Assembly: GCF_030297175.1 (NCBI RefSeq)
Contig: NZ_AP028070.1
Span: 1,240,001 to 1,304,000 of the forward strand
Origin: Marinobacter sp. LA51
GTDB lineage: Bacteria; Pseudomonadota; Gammaproteobacteria; Pseudomonadales; Oleiphilaceae
Reading direction: 5' to 3'
DNA length: 64,000 bases
Shown: piece by piece, positions 1 through 10,503 of the stretch
Layout of the letters: every line of letters begins with the position of its first letter
Numbering within the stretch: the first letter of the stretch is position 1
The notes under the pieces: model-generated
What the model saw: only the letters and a program-made list of their open reading frames with translations
Database searches by the model: none
What the model was told of the DNA's origin: nothing
Made by a program: the position numbers and the translations under genes

Positions 1-1060
1 GATCATGGGGTGCCCGGTTGAGGAGTTGATCGGCCGGAATTTCTTCGAGACCCATTTTGCTACCTGCCAGGAAGGCCAGGACGGTTTGCCTGGCCACACC
101 ACCTGTAGTCAGGGTGTGGCTGAAAACAAGCGCAACATCCGGATGCTGCGTATGGACGGCAGCGGTTTCCCCGCCCAGTACCGGTCTACTCCAAAGCTGG
201 ACCAAGGCGAGTTGCACGGTGCCGTGGTGGTGTTCGACGACATTACCGCCGAACTGCAGAGCGAGGCCGCGCTGGAAGAGGCGCGGGCACTGGTGCAGGA
301 GCAACGAGATCAGCTGGCTCATGCCTCGCGTCTGACCACCATGGGCGAGATGGCAGCCGGCTTTGCCCATGAGGTGAATCAGCCGCTTACCGCGATCACC
401 AATTACGCGCGTGTGTCCAAGCGCATGATGGCCAAGGAAGAGCCGGATCTCGGGCTGCTGGGTGAAACCCTGGATAAGATTGAAGCCCAGTCACACCGCG
501 CCAGTGAAATTATTCGCCGTATCCGTCGATTCATGAAAAAGCCGGCCACGGGCAAGGAAGTCATCTCGGTACCGGCGCTGCTGGAAGATACTCGCCAGTT
601 TGCCGAAGTGGATATGCGCAATAACGAGGGCGGCATTGATCTGTCAGTCCCGAATGATCTGCCTGACGTGACCGCTGATCCGATCCAGGTTCAGCAGGTT
701 GCTCTCAATCTGATCCGAAATGCCCTCGAGGCCACCCGAAGCGCCGACGCTTCGATTCCGGTGCATGTGAGTGCTGAGCTCTTGGGTTCCAGCTGTGTCC
801 GGGTGCAGGTGCGGGATCACGGCATTGGTCTGCCAGACGACGCCGAGGACAAATTGTTCCTGCCGTTCTACACCACCAAAGACGAAGGCATGGGGATCGG
901 CCTGGCAACCTGTCGGTCGCTGATTCAGGCCCAAGGCGGTGATATAGGCTTTGAGCGTCCAGAAGGTGGTGGCGCCTGTTTCTATTTCACGTTGCCGGTT
1001 GCTGGCTCCTCAGGCGCTCCCTGTGCCCCGGAGCAACCGTCAGGATTTGAACAGGGCTAA
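1..1060 (+). CDS. PAS-domain sensor histidine kinase, 5' end outside the window
   Basis: C-terminal part of a two-component sensor kinase that would autophosphorylate a histidine and pass the phosphate to a response regulator not seen here. The visible part holds the end of a PAS domain (about residues 1-85 of the fragment), a short coiled linker, and a HisKA dimerisation domain with the H-box FAHEVNQPL (His about 122). The HATPase domain follows, with N-box NLIRNALEA, G1 motif DHGIGLPDD and G2 motif GMGIGLA. The frame is open to base 1 and the first visible residues already sit inside the PAS fold, so the ATG at position 5 is not the true start. The EVNQPL H-box is typical of FixL/DctB-like kinases. 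The stimulus cannot be told from this fragment. Confidence 0.9.
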   Translation, partial: IMGCPVEELIGRNFFETHFATCQEGQDGLPGHTTCSQGVAENKRNIRMLRMDGSGFPAQYRSTPKLDQGELHGAVVVFDDITAELQSEAALEEARALVQEQRDQLAHASRLTTMGEMAAGFAHEVNQPLTAITNYARVSKRMMAKEEPDLGLLGETLDKIEAQSHRASEIIRRIRRFMKKPATGKEVISVPALLEDTRQFAEVDMRNNEGGIDLSVPNDLPDVTADPIQVQQVALNLIRNALEATRSADASIPVHVSAELLGSSCVRVQVRDHGIGLPDDAEDKLFLPFYTTKDEGMGIGLATCRSLIQAQGGDIGFERPEGGGACFYFTLPVAGSSGAPCAPEQPSGFEQG

Positions 1061-1068
1061 CCTTTCGG

Positions 1069-1944
1069 TTAGAGCCATTCAATGCGGCCGCTTAGGTGCG
1101 GCGCATTGCCCTGGGCATTCAGTAGTTGAAAGTCCCACCCGGATTCACCTGTCCGCCAGTTCAATTGCGCCGTTCCCGGCAGCAGTAATGGTTTCTTGAA
1201 CTGGCAGCTGATCCTTACCGGGCCTGGTCGCCAGTCCTTTTGCTGTTCCAGCATGGCCAGCGCCTGAGCTTTACTCCACATCCCGTGTGCAATGGCTTTG
1301 GGGAACCCGAAGGCCCGGGCAGTGACCGCGTGCATGTGAATAGGGTTGCGATCACCGGAGACGCCAGCGTATCGGCGCCCAGTTGGCTCCGGCGCGTTGA
1401 TGCTGACGGTGTTGGGGTAGCGCTCAAGTTCGGGTGGCGGGGACTTCTTTGTGGTGGTGCTGGCGGTTCCAGATCCTCGGGACAGGATTACGCTGGACTC
1501 CTCCCACACCATTTTCCCGGCCGAGTAGGCCTCGGTAATCAGGTCAAACTCCAGGCCCCGGCTGGTGTGTTCCTTGGCGCCCAGTCGCACCCGTAGGTCC
1601 ATGATTTCACCGCGTCCTATAGCTCGATGCTGGGTGATGGTGTTGCGAAAGTGCACCAATCCCAGCAGGGGTAAGGGGAAGCGCTTGTCGGTCAGCAGCT
1701 TCAATTGCAGCGGAAAAGCCATAACATGGGGCCAGGTAACGGGCACCCGTATGCTGGTTTGGAAACCACAAATTGCCTCGTACCGGGTCAGGGTTTCGTT
1801 TTCCGTGCTGGCGCCAATCAGTTCGGCTGGCAAGGAGGGCAGGGCAATGCCACCGTTATCCTTGAGGTTCTTCGGTGCCAGGGCTCTGGCGTAAAGGGGT
1901 AGTAGTTTCGGTGGCTGACGGTAATAGATCAGGGGATCTGCCAT
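1069..1944 (-). CDS. MaoC-like hot-dog acyl dehydratase
   Basis: Protein of 291 aa. The C-terminal half carries the hydratase-2/MaoC signature, with SGDRNPIHMH followed by AIAHGMWSKA. This is the motif that holds the Asp/His catalytic pair of (R)-specific enoyl-CoA hydratases. The N-terminal half looks like a second, degenerate hot-dog domain, as in two-domain MaoC proteins. The likely role is hydration or dehydration of an acyl-CoA or acyl-ACP in fatty-acid metabolism; the substrate is unknown. It is convergent with the sensor kinase (8-nt gap) and divergent from the AraC regulator at 2218, which may control it. Confidence 0.82.
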   Translation of the reverse strand: MADPLIYYRQPPKLLPLYARALAPKNLKDNGGIALPSLPAELIGASTENETLTRYEAICGFQTSIRVPVTWPHVMAFPLQLKLLTDKRFPLPLLGLVHFRNTITQHRAIGRGEIMDLRVRLGAKEHTSRGLEFDLITEAYSAGKMVWEESSVILSRGSGTASTTTKKSPPPELERYPNTVSINAPEPTGRRYAGVSGDRNPIHMHAVTARAFGFPKAIAHGMWSKAQALAMLEQQKDWRPGPVRISCQFKKPLLLPGTAQLNWRTGESGWDFQLLNAQGNAPHLSGRIEWL

Positions 1945-2018
1945 GTCGTTATTCTCCTGGCTTGAATCATGCCTTTTGAGTAAATTCGCATCTGATCGCT
2001 TCTTTTCTTAACACATGG

Positions 2019-2046
2019 GTACCAGTCCCTATTTTCATTCTGGTAC
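2019..2046. repeat. inverted repeat GTACCAG / CTGGTAC
   Basis: A perfect 7-bp inverted repeat with a 14-nt spacer lies in the gap between the MaoC-like gene and the divergent AraC gene. A further TACCAG copy occurs about 30 nt to the right. It could be an operator for one of the two genes; nothing else supports that. Confidence 0.35.
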
Positions 2047-2146
2047 AACTGTGCGTCCGTGGCCTGATATGCTCTAATACCAGACGTTAGCCTGCGAACA
2101 TTTATATTACAGGTTTCAACTCTGGCAAACCCAGCCGGATCAGGCA

Positions 2147-2184
2147 TTGACCCGGCGTGCACGGCCGACTGTCCGGTGGGTCAA
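2147..2184. repeat. inverted repeat TTGACCC / GGGTCAA upstream of an araC-type gene
   Basis: A perfect 7-bp inverted repeat (24-nt spacer) ends 33 nt before the ATG of the AraC-family gene at 2218. Position and symmetry suit an autoregulatory operator or an mRNA leader hairpin. The choice between the two is inference. Confidence 0.35.
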
Positions 2185-2217
2185 AGTGGTATTTGATAAA
2201 TAAGAAAGCGGGATCGT

Positions 2218-3249
2218 ATGCAGGAACTTCGTGACGCGGGAGTGATGTTGCGCCTGATCTATGAGGCGATGAAGCGAAAGGGTGTTGATACCGACGCTAT
2301 ATTTAGTCGTTTGGGTGTTGATGAAGCTTATGTCTACACCGAACAGCTGCGTACACCCCACAGCGCCCAGCTGTATTTCTGGCAGGCGGTGGAAGACGTA
2401 TCCGGTGATCCGGATATCGGGTTGCACCTGGGTGAACTGCTGCCTGCCTACAAGGGCCAGGTACTGGAGTATCTGTTCCTGAGCAGTCCCACCTTTGGTG
2501 AAGGCCTGCGACGTGCGCAGAACTACCAGCGTTTGCTCAGCGATGCCGCGAATACGGATTTCTTTATTGAAGGCGATGATGCGTGCATGGTTCTGGATGC
2601 CGCCTCCGACGAGGTCAGTCGTCTGAAGCATTTCAATGAATGCTTCGTGCAGGGTGTGATCATCTTTTTCCGCTCGATTACCAACAACTCGTTTTATCCG
2701 TCCCGGATTGAATTCGAACACGAACGAACGGAACGACAGGCGCATGTTGGTGAGATTCTTGGGTGCGAAGTGGTGTTTGGAGCCGAGGAAAACCGGCTCT
2801 ACTTTCCGGCAAAACTGTTGGCCCATGCGTCGCCCCATGCCGAGCCGGAACTGCTGGATTTGCACGAGCGGTTCGCCAGTGAGCAGGTCGCGCGGCTGGA
2901 AAAAAGGGACATTGTTGGTCAGGTCGAGCGTATTGTTGCCGAGTTGTTGGACAGTGGTGAGGTCACTCTGGACGCGGTTGCCGGGCGACTTGAAATCAAG
3001 CCGAGGACCTTGCGTACACGGCTGACGGAGGCGGAAACCAGTTTTAATCAGGTACTGGCAGACTTCCGCTATCGACTGGCACGTCAGCTTCTCGCGACCA
3101 CCGACGAGTCTATTGACGAGATTGTGTATCTGACCGGATTTTCCGAGCCCAGCACGTTCTATCGCGCCTTTAAGCGGTGGTCGAATATGACCCCGATTGA
3201 GTACCGGAAAACGGCGCAGGGCAGGGACGCGATGGTCGCCGCGATGTAG
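2218..3249 (+). CDS. AraC-family transcriptional regulator (OruR-type N-terminal domain)
   Basis: A 343-aa regulator. Residues about 15-205 match the arabinose-binding-like domain of the OruR/ArgR-like AraC subgroup. Residues about 235-335 form the double helix-turn-helix, including LEIKPRTLRTRL in the first HTH and IVYLTGFSEPSTFYRAFKRW in the second. It lies divergent to the MaoC-like gene, so acyl-CoA metabolism is a plausible target, but no effector can be named. Two more regulators of the same architecture occur in the window (3700-4752 and 47145-48164). Confidence 0.88.
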   Translation: MQELRDAGVMLRLIYEAMKRKGVDTDAIFSRLGVDEAYVYTEQLRTPHSAQLYFWQAVEDVSGDPDIGLHLGELLPAYKGQVLEYLFLSSPTFGEGLRRAQNYQRLLSDAANTDFFIEGDDACMVLDAASDEVSRLKHFNECFVQGVIIFFRSITNNSFYPSRIEFEHERTERQAHVGEILGCEVVFGAEENRLYFPAKLLAHASPHAEPELLDLHERFASEQVARLEKRDIVGQVERIVAELLDSGEVTLDAVAGRLEIKPRTLRTRLTEAETSFNQVLADFRYRLARQLLATTDESIDEIVYLTGFSEPSTFYRAFKRWSNMTPIEYRKTAQGRDAMVAAM

Positions 3250-3308
3250 TAAATCTGTGGCGAATATGCAGCAAAGACGGATTCCGAATATTTTTTCGGA
3301 AAAAGCGT

Positions 3309-3336
3309 TGACATAAATAAGGGCGTCTTTATAATG
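3309..3336 (+). promoter_or_regulatory. consensus sigma-70 promoter of tRNA-Asp
   Basis: A perfect -35 TTGACA (3309-3314) and a perfect -10 TATAAT (3331-3336) are separated by 16 nt. The -10 is followed by a GC-rich discriminator (GCGCCC), as in stringently controlled stable-RNA promoters. The tRNA begins about 70 nt downstream, leaving a 5' leader for processing. Confidence 0.85.
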
Positions 3337-3409
3337 CGCCCTCGTTGTCACAGAGCAATCACACCCTTGATTGCGCAGTCCAATTAGGGCGAGACGTGAT
3401 GACCAACGC

Positions 3410-3486
3410 GGAGCGGTAGTTCAGCTGGTTAGAATACCGGCCTGTCACGCCGGGGGTCGCGGGTTCGAGTCCCGTCCGCTCCGCCA
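3410..3486 (+). tRNA. tRNA-Asp (GTC)
   Basis: A 77-nt cloverleaf. The acceptor arm GGAGCGG pairs with CCGCTCC, the anticodon loop contains GTC at 3444-3446, and the T-arm contains GGGTTCGAGTCCC. CCA is encoded at 3484-3486. A T-rich tract follows but no clear terminator hairpin. Confidence 0.97.
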
Positions 3487-3616
3487 TTTTTTCCCCTCCC
3501 TGCTTTGCTTTTTTCTCTGTTTTATCTTTCTTAGCGTTTACCTCATCCTGTCATTTGTTTGTCATCACTGTGCTTCAGTGTTTGCTCTCGTGTGTTGTTA
3601 AAAACGGGAGTGACTT

Positions 3617-3703
3617 ATGTTGGATTACGAGGAAGAGCTGATTGAAAGCCAGTTCGAAGAGTTTGACGACGACGATGGCTGTGACGACGCCACCGAATTC
3701 TAA
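3617..3703 (+). CDS. possible 28-aa acidic small protein
   Basis: A short open frame too small for usual gene finders. It starts at ATG 3617 after GGGAG (3606-3610, 6-nt spacing) and reads MLDYEEELIESQFEEF followed by an Asp-rich tail ending DDATEF. More than half of its residues are acidic. Its TAA overlaps the stop codon of the convergent AraC gene at 3700. It sits about 130 nt after tRNA-Asp and may be cotranscribed with it. No family is recognised; it could be a chance frame. Confidence 0.35.
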   Translation: MLDYEEELIESQFEEFDDDDGCDDATEF

Positions 3704-4752
3704 CTGCCGGATCTTAGCTGTTGCCGGTGTTCGCCGGGGCTGATTGCAAACCAGCGCTTGTAGGCCTTATGGAACGCCGCCGGATTGGCAAACCCCAGTA
3801 GCCAGGCAATCTCTGCCAGCGAAGTGTCCGTCTCCCGGATGTATTCGGTGGCCAACTGTTTCCGGGTATCATCGACCAGTTCTCGAAACCTTGTGCCCTC
3901 AGCGCTCAATTGCCGTTGCAGTGTCCACGGCGCCACGCCCAATTTAGTTGCGACGATATCCAGCCCCGGGCTTTCGCCCCGGAACAAGGGCGGTAGCAAA
4001 TGCCTGACCCGGTCAGCTGTCGTCCATCCCCGGCGTATTTGTTGCAGTTCCCGCTCACAGATTTCCACCAGTTGCTCATGCATGGCCGGTTGCGCATTCA
4101 GGGGCGCCTGCGCCCAAGGCTCGGGTTTCACCGTGATGCTGTTCTCTTCCGCGCCGAAATGCACCGGGCATCGGAACCAGCTTTCAAATAGATCGTCCTG
4201 ACCGATGGAGGGGTACTCGATGGTAATCCGTTCAAGCACCTCGTACCGGTTGGTCATAGTGCGAACGAACTGAGTCCACGCCGCCAGAACCGAATCCACC
4301 ACAAAGTAGTTGAATGCGTTGTAGGGTCGGATCGAGTAGAACAATACTTGCCGATCCCCGGAACGCACAGAGGGGGCGCCACGGCTGTTATGACTGGACA
4401 GGGTGGAATAGCGCACCAGGGTGGACAGAGCCGCTCCCACGGTGGGCGCGCATTGGCCTGCCAGTCCGGCAATGCCGGTATCGACTGGGCGGGTCAGTGC
4501 GCCCATGCGCAAGCCCAGAGCGCGGTTGCCAGTTTGAGCAATGGCGGCGTGCCCGAGTCGCATATAGCGTGGAATACTGATGCGGGCAACTGGTGAGGTC
4601 AGGGTCTCGTTGCTCAGCCGAAAATTAGATATCAGTTGTTCGATATTGACGCCTTCTGCCGCGGCAGCTCGCAACAGTACCGAGGCGTATCGAACGCTGA
4701 TATCGCCAAGGGCATTTTGGCGTTGTGGGGGTGGCGACGGTCGTGTGCTCAT
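3700..4752 (-). CDS. AraC-family transcriptional regulator next to fadH
   Basis: A 350-aa regulator with the OruR-type N-terminal domain (about residues 20-215) and a C-terminal AraC HTH pair. The second HTH region reads LAEIAWLLGFANPAAFHKAYKRWF, positioned about residues 312-335. It is transcribed divergently from fadH (155-nt gap), and two palindromes lie between the genes. A role as regulator of fadH and unsaturated fatty-acid breakdown is likely from position, but is inference. Confidence 0.87.
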   Translation of the reverse strand: MSTRPSPPPQRQNALGDISVRYASVLLRAAAAEGVNIEQLISNFRLSNETLTSPVARISIPRYMRLGHAAIAQTGNRALGLRMGALTRPVDTGIAGLAGQCAPTVGAALSTLVRYSTLSSHNSRGAPSVRSGDRQVLFYSIRPYNAFNYFVVDSVLAAWTQFVRTMTNRYEVLERITIEYPSIGQDDLFESWFRCPVHFGAEENSITVKPEPWAQAPLNAQPAMHEQLVEICERELQQIRRGWTTADRVRHLLPPLFRGESPGLDIVATKLGVAPWTLQRQLSAEGTRFRELVDDTRKQLATEYIRETDTSLAEIAWLLGFANPAAFHKAYKRWFAISPGEHRQQLRSGS

Positions 4753-4776
4753 AGGGGCTCATAAATAGATGCTGTC

Positions 4777-4810
4777 TGACATGTCATTTCAGGATAACAG
4801 AATGTTATCC
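4777..4810. promoter_or_regulatory. two perfect palindromes between araC-type gene and fadH
   Basis: TGACATGTCA (4777-4786) is a perfect 10-bp palindrome. GGATAACA-GAA-TGTTATCC (4792-4810) is a perfect 8-3-8 inverted repeat. Both lie between the divergent AraC gene and fadH, where an operator is expected. A dyad of this shape is more typical of TetR/GntR/FadR-like dimers than of AraC direct repeats. Confidence 0.5.
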
Positions 4811-4874
4811 CCGGATATTGTTGATCGCAAGCTCGCCGGGTAGCTTAGAGCCACACAAAAAGCCGGGCCCTTGA

Positions 4875-6977
<2,103 letters not shown>

Positions 6978-6984
6978 GGTTCTG

Positions 6985-7017
6985 TGTGAGCGCCGGTGGA
7001 TTTTCGCGGCGCTCACA
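6985..7017 (+). terminator. stem-loop after fadH, no U-tract
   Basis: An 11-bp perfect stem (TGTGAGCGCCG pairing with CGGCGCTCACA) closes an 11-nt loop 8 nt after the fadH stop codon. It is placed like a terminator but followed by AAAACG rather than a U run. It may instead protect the mRNA 3' end. Confidence 0.4.
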
Positions 7018-7202
7018 AAACGTTGCAGTTTTTCCCTGTGCACAAGAGATTGACTGACTAGACTGTTAGCCGAAGTCTGCCAGTTTGTTGAGCCGCCCTT
7101 GTTGAATTACATTGGCGGTTCAGCCAGCACCGCATGCGTTGGAACATTCCGTGTGGTTTCGACGTGTTGGTGGTATATCTTGTGATATTTGGGGAGTAGT
7201 AG

Positions 7203-8450
7203 ATGGTATCTGCCGACCAGTCGACGGACGGTTACGCGGCGGTGTTTTTCATGGACGAAGGTCAGGTCGTCCGCCAGATGCGCGCCAGCGAGTTTGGTGC
7301 GTTCCTGGATGGTTACGTGGGGCTGTCGGACCTCGCGGAAACCGATGTTAAGGCCGTGCTGGTTGAGCTGGACCCGGAGCTACGTGTCCAGGCGCTGGTG
7401 TTTTTCCGCATCTGGTTCGATGAAGAAGGGCGGGCGGACGCCAACTGGAACGTTCCCATCGAAGACCTGGCCAAACGGGGCGCCAAAGGCCCCGATCTGG
7501 GTGGTGGTGCCATACGGCTGGTGTGCCGTAGCCAATGCCCGGAACCGCGGCTCGCCGATGAGCTGTGGGATCCTGATATGACCCCCGGTAAAAACCACTT
7601 TCAGGCCCTCCGCAAGGCCGTTGATGGCAATTCCCTGAAATTTCGCAAGATTGAGCCCCAGCGCGACGAAGATATTCCGGTTCTCAGTGCCGACTCCGAT
7701 GCCCCTGAGGATGACGAGGATTCAGGTAATTCCGCCGATCGCGTGCGTCTGGCCCAGGTCATCCGTGAGCAGCGCCTGCGAATCAAGACACTACAGAGTG
7801 TTCACCGTGACACCATGTCTGATCTCCAGCGGGAGCACCGCCTGGAGCAGCAGGCTCTGCGGGGTGAATTCGTCGAGCTGGAGCAAAAGTACGAGCGCCA
7901 GCGCCTGAGCAATGAGCAGCTGAAGAAGCGGCTGTCAGAGCGTAATGAACAATATCTGACGATGCAGGAGCAGATCGCGGCGGGCGGTGAAAACAAGGAG
8001 AGGGAAGACGCCAATGCCAATGCCGAGATGGTGTTGTTCCGAGAGCAGCTGGATCGGAAGCAGCGTGAGCTGGAGCTCCGCGACGACCGGATTGTGGCGT
8101 TGGAGCAGGAGAATCACGACCTGAGAAATCAGGAACCGGTCGAAAATTCGATTATGGATCACCTCAAGAAGCAGTCGGTGTTTCTGGTGGCCTATCAGCC
8201 CGGTGCCGGCCATATCACCCTGAAGTTCGAAGACATCAACACCTATTTTGCCAACCCGGTGAGCTACGCAGCCCAGCGGTGCGGCATGAATGAACCTGCC
8301 TATCGGGACTGGCTTGAGCATTACGAGCATCCTGTCTGCCGGCATGCCGCGAAGGATGGTAGCCCCTGTGACGAGCCGGTTATGCGCATCAGTCAGCCTG
8401 GGGAATTCCGCCCGGGTGTCGACGATCGTTGCGAGCAGCACAAGGCCTGA
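7203..8450 (+). CDS. conserved coiled-coil protein of unknown function
   Basis: A 415-aa cytoplasmic protein with no signal peptide or membrane segment. Residues 1-145 form a globular domain (containing FFRIWFDEEGRADANWNVP), followed by an acidic linker. Residues about 180-315 are a long Glu/Gln/Arg-rich coiled coil. The C-terminal domain contains VAYQPGAGHITLKFEDI and a Cys/His-bearing tail (HPVCRHAAKDGSPCDEP). The start ATG follows GGGAG by 7 nt. I recall an equivalent protein upstream of nadK in pseudomonads; some databases call such proteins chromosome-partitioning-like because of the coil, which is weak evidence. Function unknown. Confidence 0.75.
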   Translation: MVSADQSTDGYAAVFFMDEGQVVRQMRASEFGAFLDGYVGLSDLAETDVKAVLVELDPELRVQALVFFRIWFDEEGRADANWNVPIEDLAKRGAKGPDLGGGAIRLVCRSQCPEPRLADELWDPDMTPGKNHFQALRKAVDGNSLKFRKIEPQRDEDIPVLSADSDAPEDDEDSGNSADRVRLAQVIREQRLRIKTLQSVHRDTMSDLQREHRLEQQALRGEFVELEQKYERQRLSNEQLKKRLSERNEQYLTMQEQIAAGGENKEREDANANAEMVLFREQLDRKQRELELRDDRIVALEQENHDLRNQEPVENSIMDHLKKQSVFLVAYQPGAGHITLKFEDINTYFANPVSYAAQRCGMNEPAYRDWLEHYEHPVCRHAAKDGSPCDEPVMRISQPGEFRPGVDDRCEQHKA

Positions 8451-8563
8451 CCTCGCGATCTTTTTTCAGTATCCGGGCGACTTTCGTTAAACTGTGAGCC
8501 AGATTGTTACGGGGCTCCTGAATTTGGCGGGCCCCACCGCATCCCGACACCACAGGAAGCCTC

Positions 8564-9448
8564 ATGGATCAATTCAGGAACATTGGCGTTATTGGCCGAA
8601 TGGGTAGCGTGAAGGTGGTCGAATCCCTGCGCCAGCTCAAGCAGTACCTGATCACCAATAATTATCACGTCATACTGGAAGAAGACACCGCGGGTATGCT
8701 GCCTGGCCACGGACTTCAGGTGGCCAGCAAGAAGCTGCTGGGCGAAATCTGCGATCTGGTTATCGTGGTAGGTGGCGATGGCAGTTTGCTGGGTGCCGCG
8801 CGTGAGCTGGCCAAATCGAAGATTCCTTTATTGGGCGTTAACCGTGGTCGGCTGGGCTTTCTGACCGACATTTCGCCCTCGGATCTGGAAGAGCGCCTGG
8901 GTAAGGTGCTGGAAGGCGAGTACATCGAGGAGACTCGCTTCCTGCTGGACGGCAATGTTGAGCGCAATGGTCAGCCACTGGGCTTCGGCACTGCGCTAAA
9001 CGACGTTGTCCTGCACCCGGGCAAGTCCACCCGGATGATTGGCTTTGATCTCTTCATCGATGGTCACTTTGTTTACAGCCAGCGCTCGGACGGCCTGATC
9101 GTGGCTACCCCTACCGGCTCCACCGCATACTCGCTGTCTGCAGGCGGCCCGATCATGCATCCCAAACTGGATGCCGTGGTTTTGGTGCCGATGTTTCCCC
9201 ACACTCTCAGCAGTCGCCCCATCGTTGTTGATGGCAAGAGCGAGATCAAACTGGTGATCGGGGAGACCAATGAAACCTATCCGCAAATCTCTTTCGATGG
9301 CCAGATGAACATTGCCTGCGCGCCTGGTGACATCATTCGTATCACCAAGAAGCCGTTCAAGATCCGCCTGATTCATCCGACGGACCACAATTTCTACGCC
9401 ACCTGCCGTGACAAGCTTGGCTGGGCAAGCGACATTTCATCGAGTTGA
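8564..9448 (+). CDS. nadK: NAD kinase
   Basis: A 294-aa enzyme that phosphorylates NAD+ to NADP+ with ATP. The diagnostic motifs are GGDGS (residues 70-74), NRGRLGFLTD (93-102), ALNDVVLH (about 144-151) and TPTGSTAYSLSAGGP (about 182-196). Length matches proteobacterial NadK. It is followed directly by a metallophosphoesterase and then a rhomboid protease, an order I also recall from Pseudomonas. Confidence 0.96.
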   Translation: MDQFRNIGVIGRMGSVKVVESLRQLKQYLITNNYHVILEEDTAGMLPGHGLQVASKKLLGEICDLVIVVGGDGSLLGAARELAKSKIPLLGVNRGRLGFLTDISPSDLEERLGKVLEGEYIEETRFLLDGNVERNGQPLGFGTALNDVVLHPGKSTRMIGFDLFIDGHFVYSQRSDGLIVATPTGSTAYSLSAGGPIMHPKLDAVVLVPMFPHTLSSRPIVVDGKSEIKLVIGETNETYPQISFDGQMNIACAPGDIIRITKKPFKIRLIHPTDHNFYATCRDKLGWASDISSS

Positions 9449-9450
9449 TC

Positions 9451-10464
9451 ATGGCTGTAAACAGACAAGCCGCACACCGCGGTTACGACATCATCGGCGA
9501 CATCCACGGCTGCGCCTACACCCTGATCCGGTTGCTGGAGCAGATGGGCTACCGCAAGGTGAACGGGGTGTATCAGCACGATCGCCGTCAGGCCATCTTT
9601 ATTGGCGATATCATCGACCGGGGGCCAAGAATTCGCGAAGCCCTGCATCTGGTTCGCGATATGGTGGAACATGGCTCCGCACGGATAGTGATGGGCAACC
9701 ACGAGTACAACGCCCTTGGTTACTGCACCCGGGCTCGTTCCGGCAGCGGCAAGAAGTGGCTGCGAGAGCACACCGCCCGTCACAACCGGCTGATTCGGGA
9801 AACGCTGGATCAGTTCGATGACCATCCCCATGAATGGAACGAATTCCTGGAGTGGTTCTACACCATTCCCCTGTTTATCGAGGAAGAGGGTTTCCGGGTG
9901 GTCCATGCCTGCTGGGATGGCGACCTTATTGAGAAATTCAAGCGAGTTCAGGGTGGCGCCTGTATCGATGAAGATTTCTTGCATGCCTCAGCGGCTATCG
10001 AATCCTTTGCCGGGCAGGTGATGGACACCTTGCTCCGTGGCACTGACCTGCGCTTGCCGGAAGGAACCAGCATCACCGGTCGGGACGGCTATGTCCGGGA
10101 ATTCTTCCGGACCAAGTTCTGGGCCGACGACCCCGAGACCTACGCCGATGTGGTGTTCCAGCCGGATCCTCTGCCTCCGGAGGTGGCACGCAAGGTATTG
10201 ACGGACCAAGAGCGGAAGCAGTTGATCAGCTATCCACTGAACGCGCCGCCGGTCTTCGTTGGCCATTACTGGATGGAGGGCGAGCCGGCACCGCTGAAGG
10301 GCAATGTCGCCTGTATCGATTACAGCGCGGTCAAGTACGGACGGTTAGTGGCGTATCGCTTTGATGGAGAGGCGGTTCTCTCCCCGGACAAGTTTGTCTG
10401 GGTGGATGTGTCCCGCCCCGAGCAGTTGGGCTACCCCAACATGGAAGACAGTGTTGAGCGTTAA
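9451..10464 (+). CDS. calcineurin-like metallophosphoesterase
   Basis: A protein of about 337 aa with the metallophosphoesterase metal-binding motifs in order: GDIHG, GDIIDRGP and GNHEYN. These resemble PrpE/ApaH-like and serine/threonine phosphatase-like enzymes. The substrate is unknown. ATG 9451 was chosen as start; an in-frame TTG at 9445 would overlap the nadK stop by 4 nt. Either way the gene is translationally close to nadK and probably in its operon. A conserved partner in this gene order, but the link to NADP synthesis is inference. Confidence 0.85.
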   Translation: MAVNRQAAHRGYDIIGDIHGCAYTLIRLLEQMGYRKVNGVYQHDRRQAIFIGDIIDRGPRIREALHLVRDMVEHGSARIVMGNHEYNALGYCTRARSGSGKKWLREHTARHNRLIRETLDQFDDHPHEWNEFLEWFYTIPLFIEEEGFRVVHACWDGDLIEKFKRVQGGACIDEDFLHASAAIESFAGQVMDTLLRGTDLRLPEGTSITGRDGYVREFFRTKFWADDPETYADVVFQPDPLPPEVARKVLTDQERKQLISYPLNAPPVFVGHYWMEGEPAPLKGNVACIDYSAVKYGRLVAYRFDGEAVLSPDKFVWVDVSRPEQLGYPNMEDSVER

Positions 10465-10503
10465 CGCCGATAATGTCTGTTACCCCGAGAGTCGAGGTAA
10501 TTT

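Noticed and set aside
2140..3351. 403-aa open frame antisense to the AraC gene at 2218
   Set aside because: It covers a recognised regulator and extends over the tRNA-Asp promoter; no domain seen.
3371..3601. 76-aa plus-strand frame
   Set aside because: It runs straight through tRNA-Asp and a T-rich tail; its composition is that of translated tRNA.
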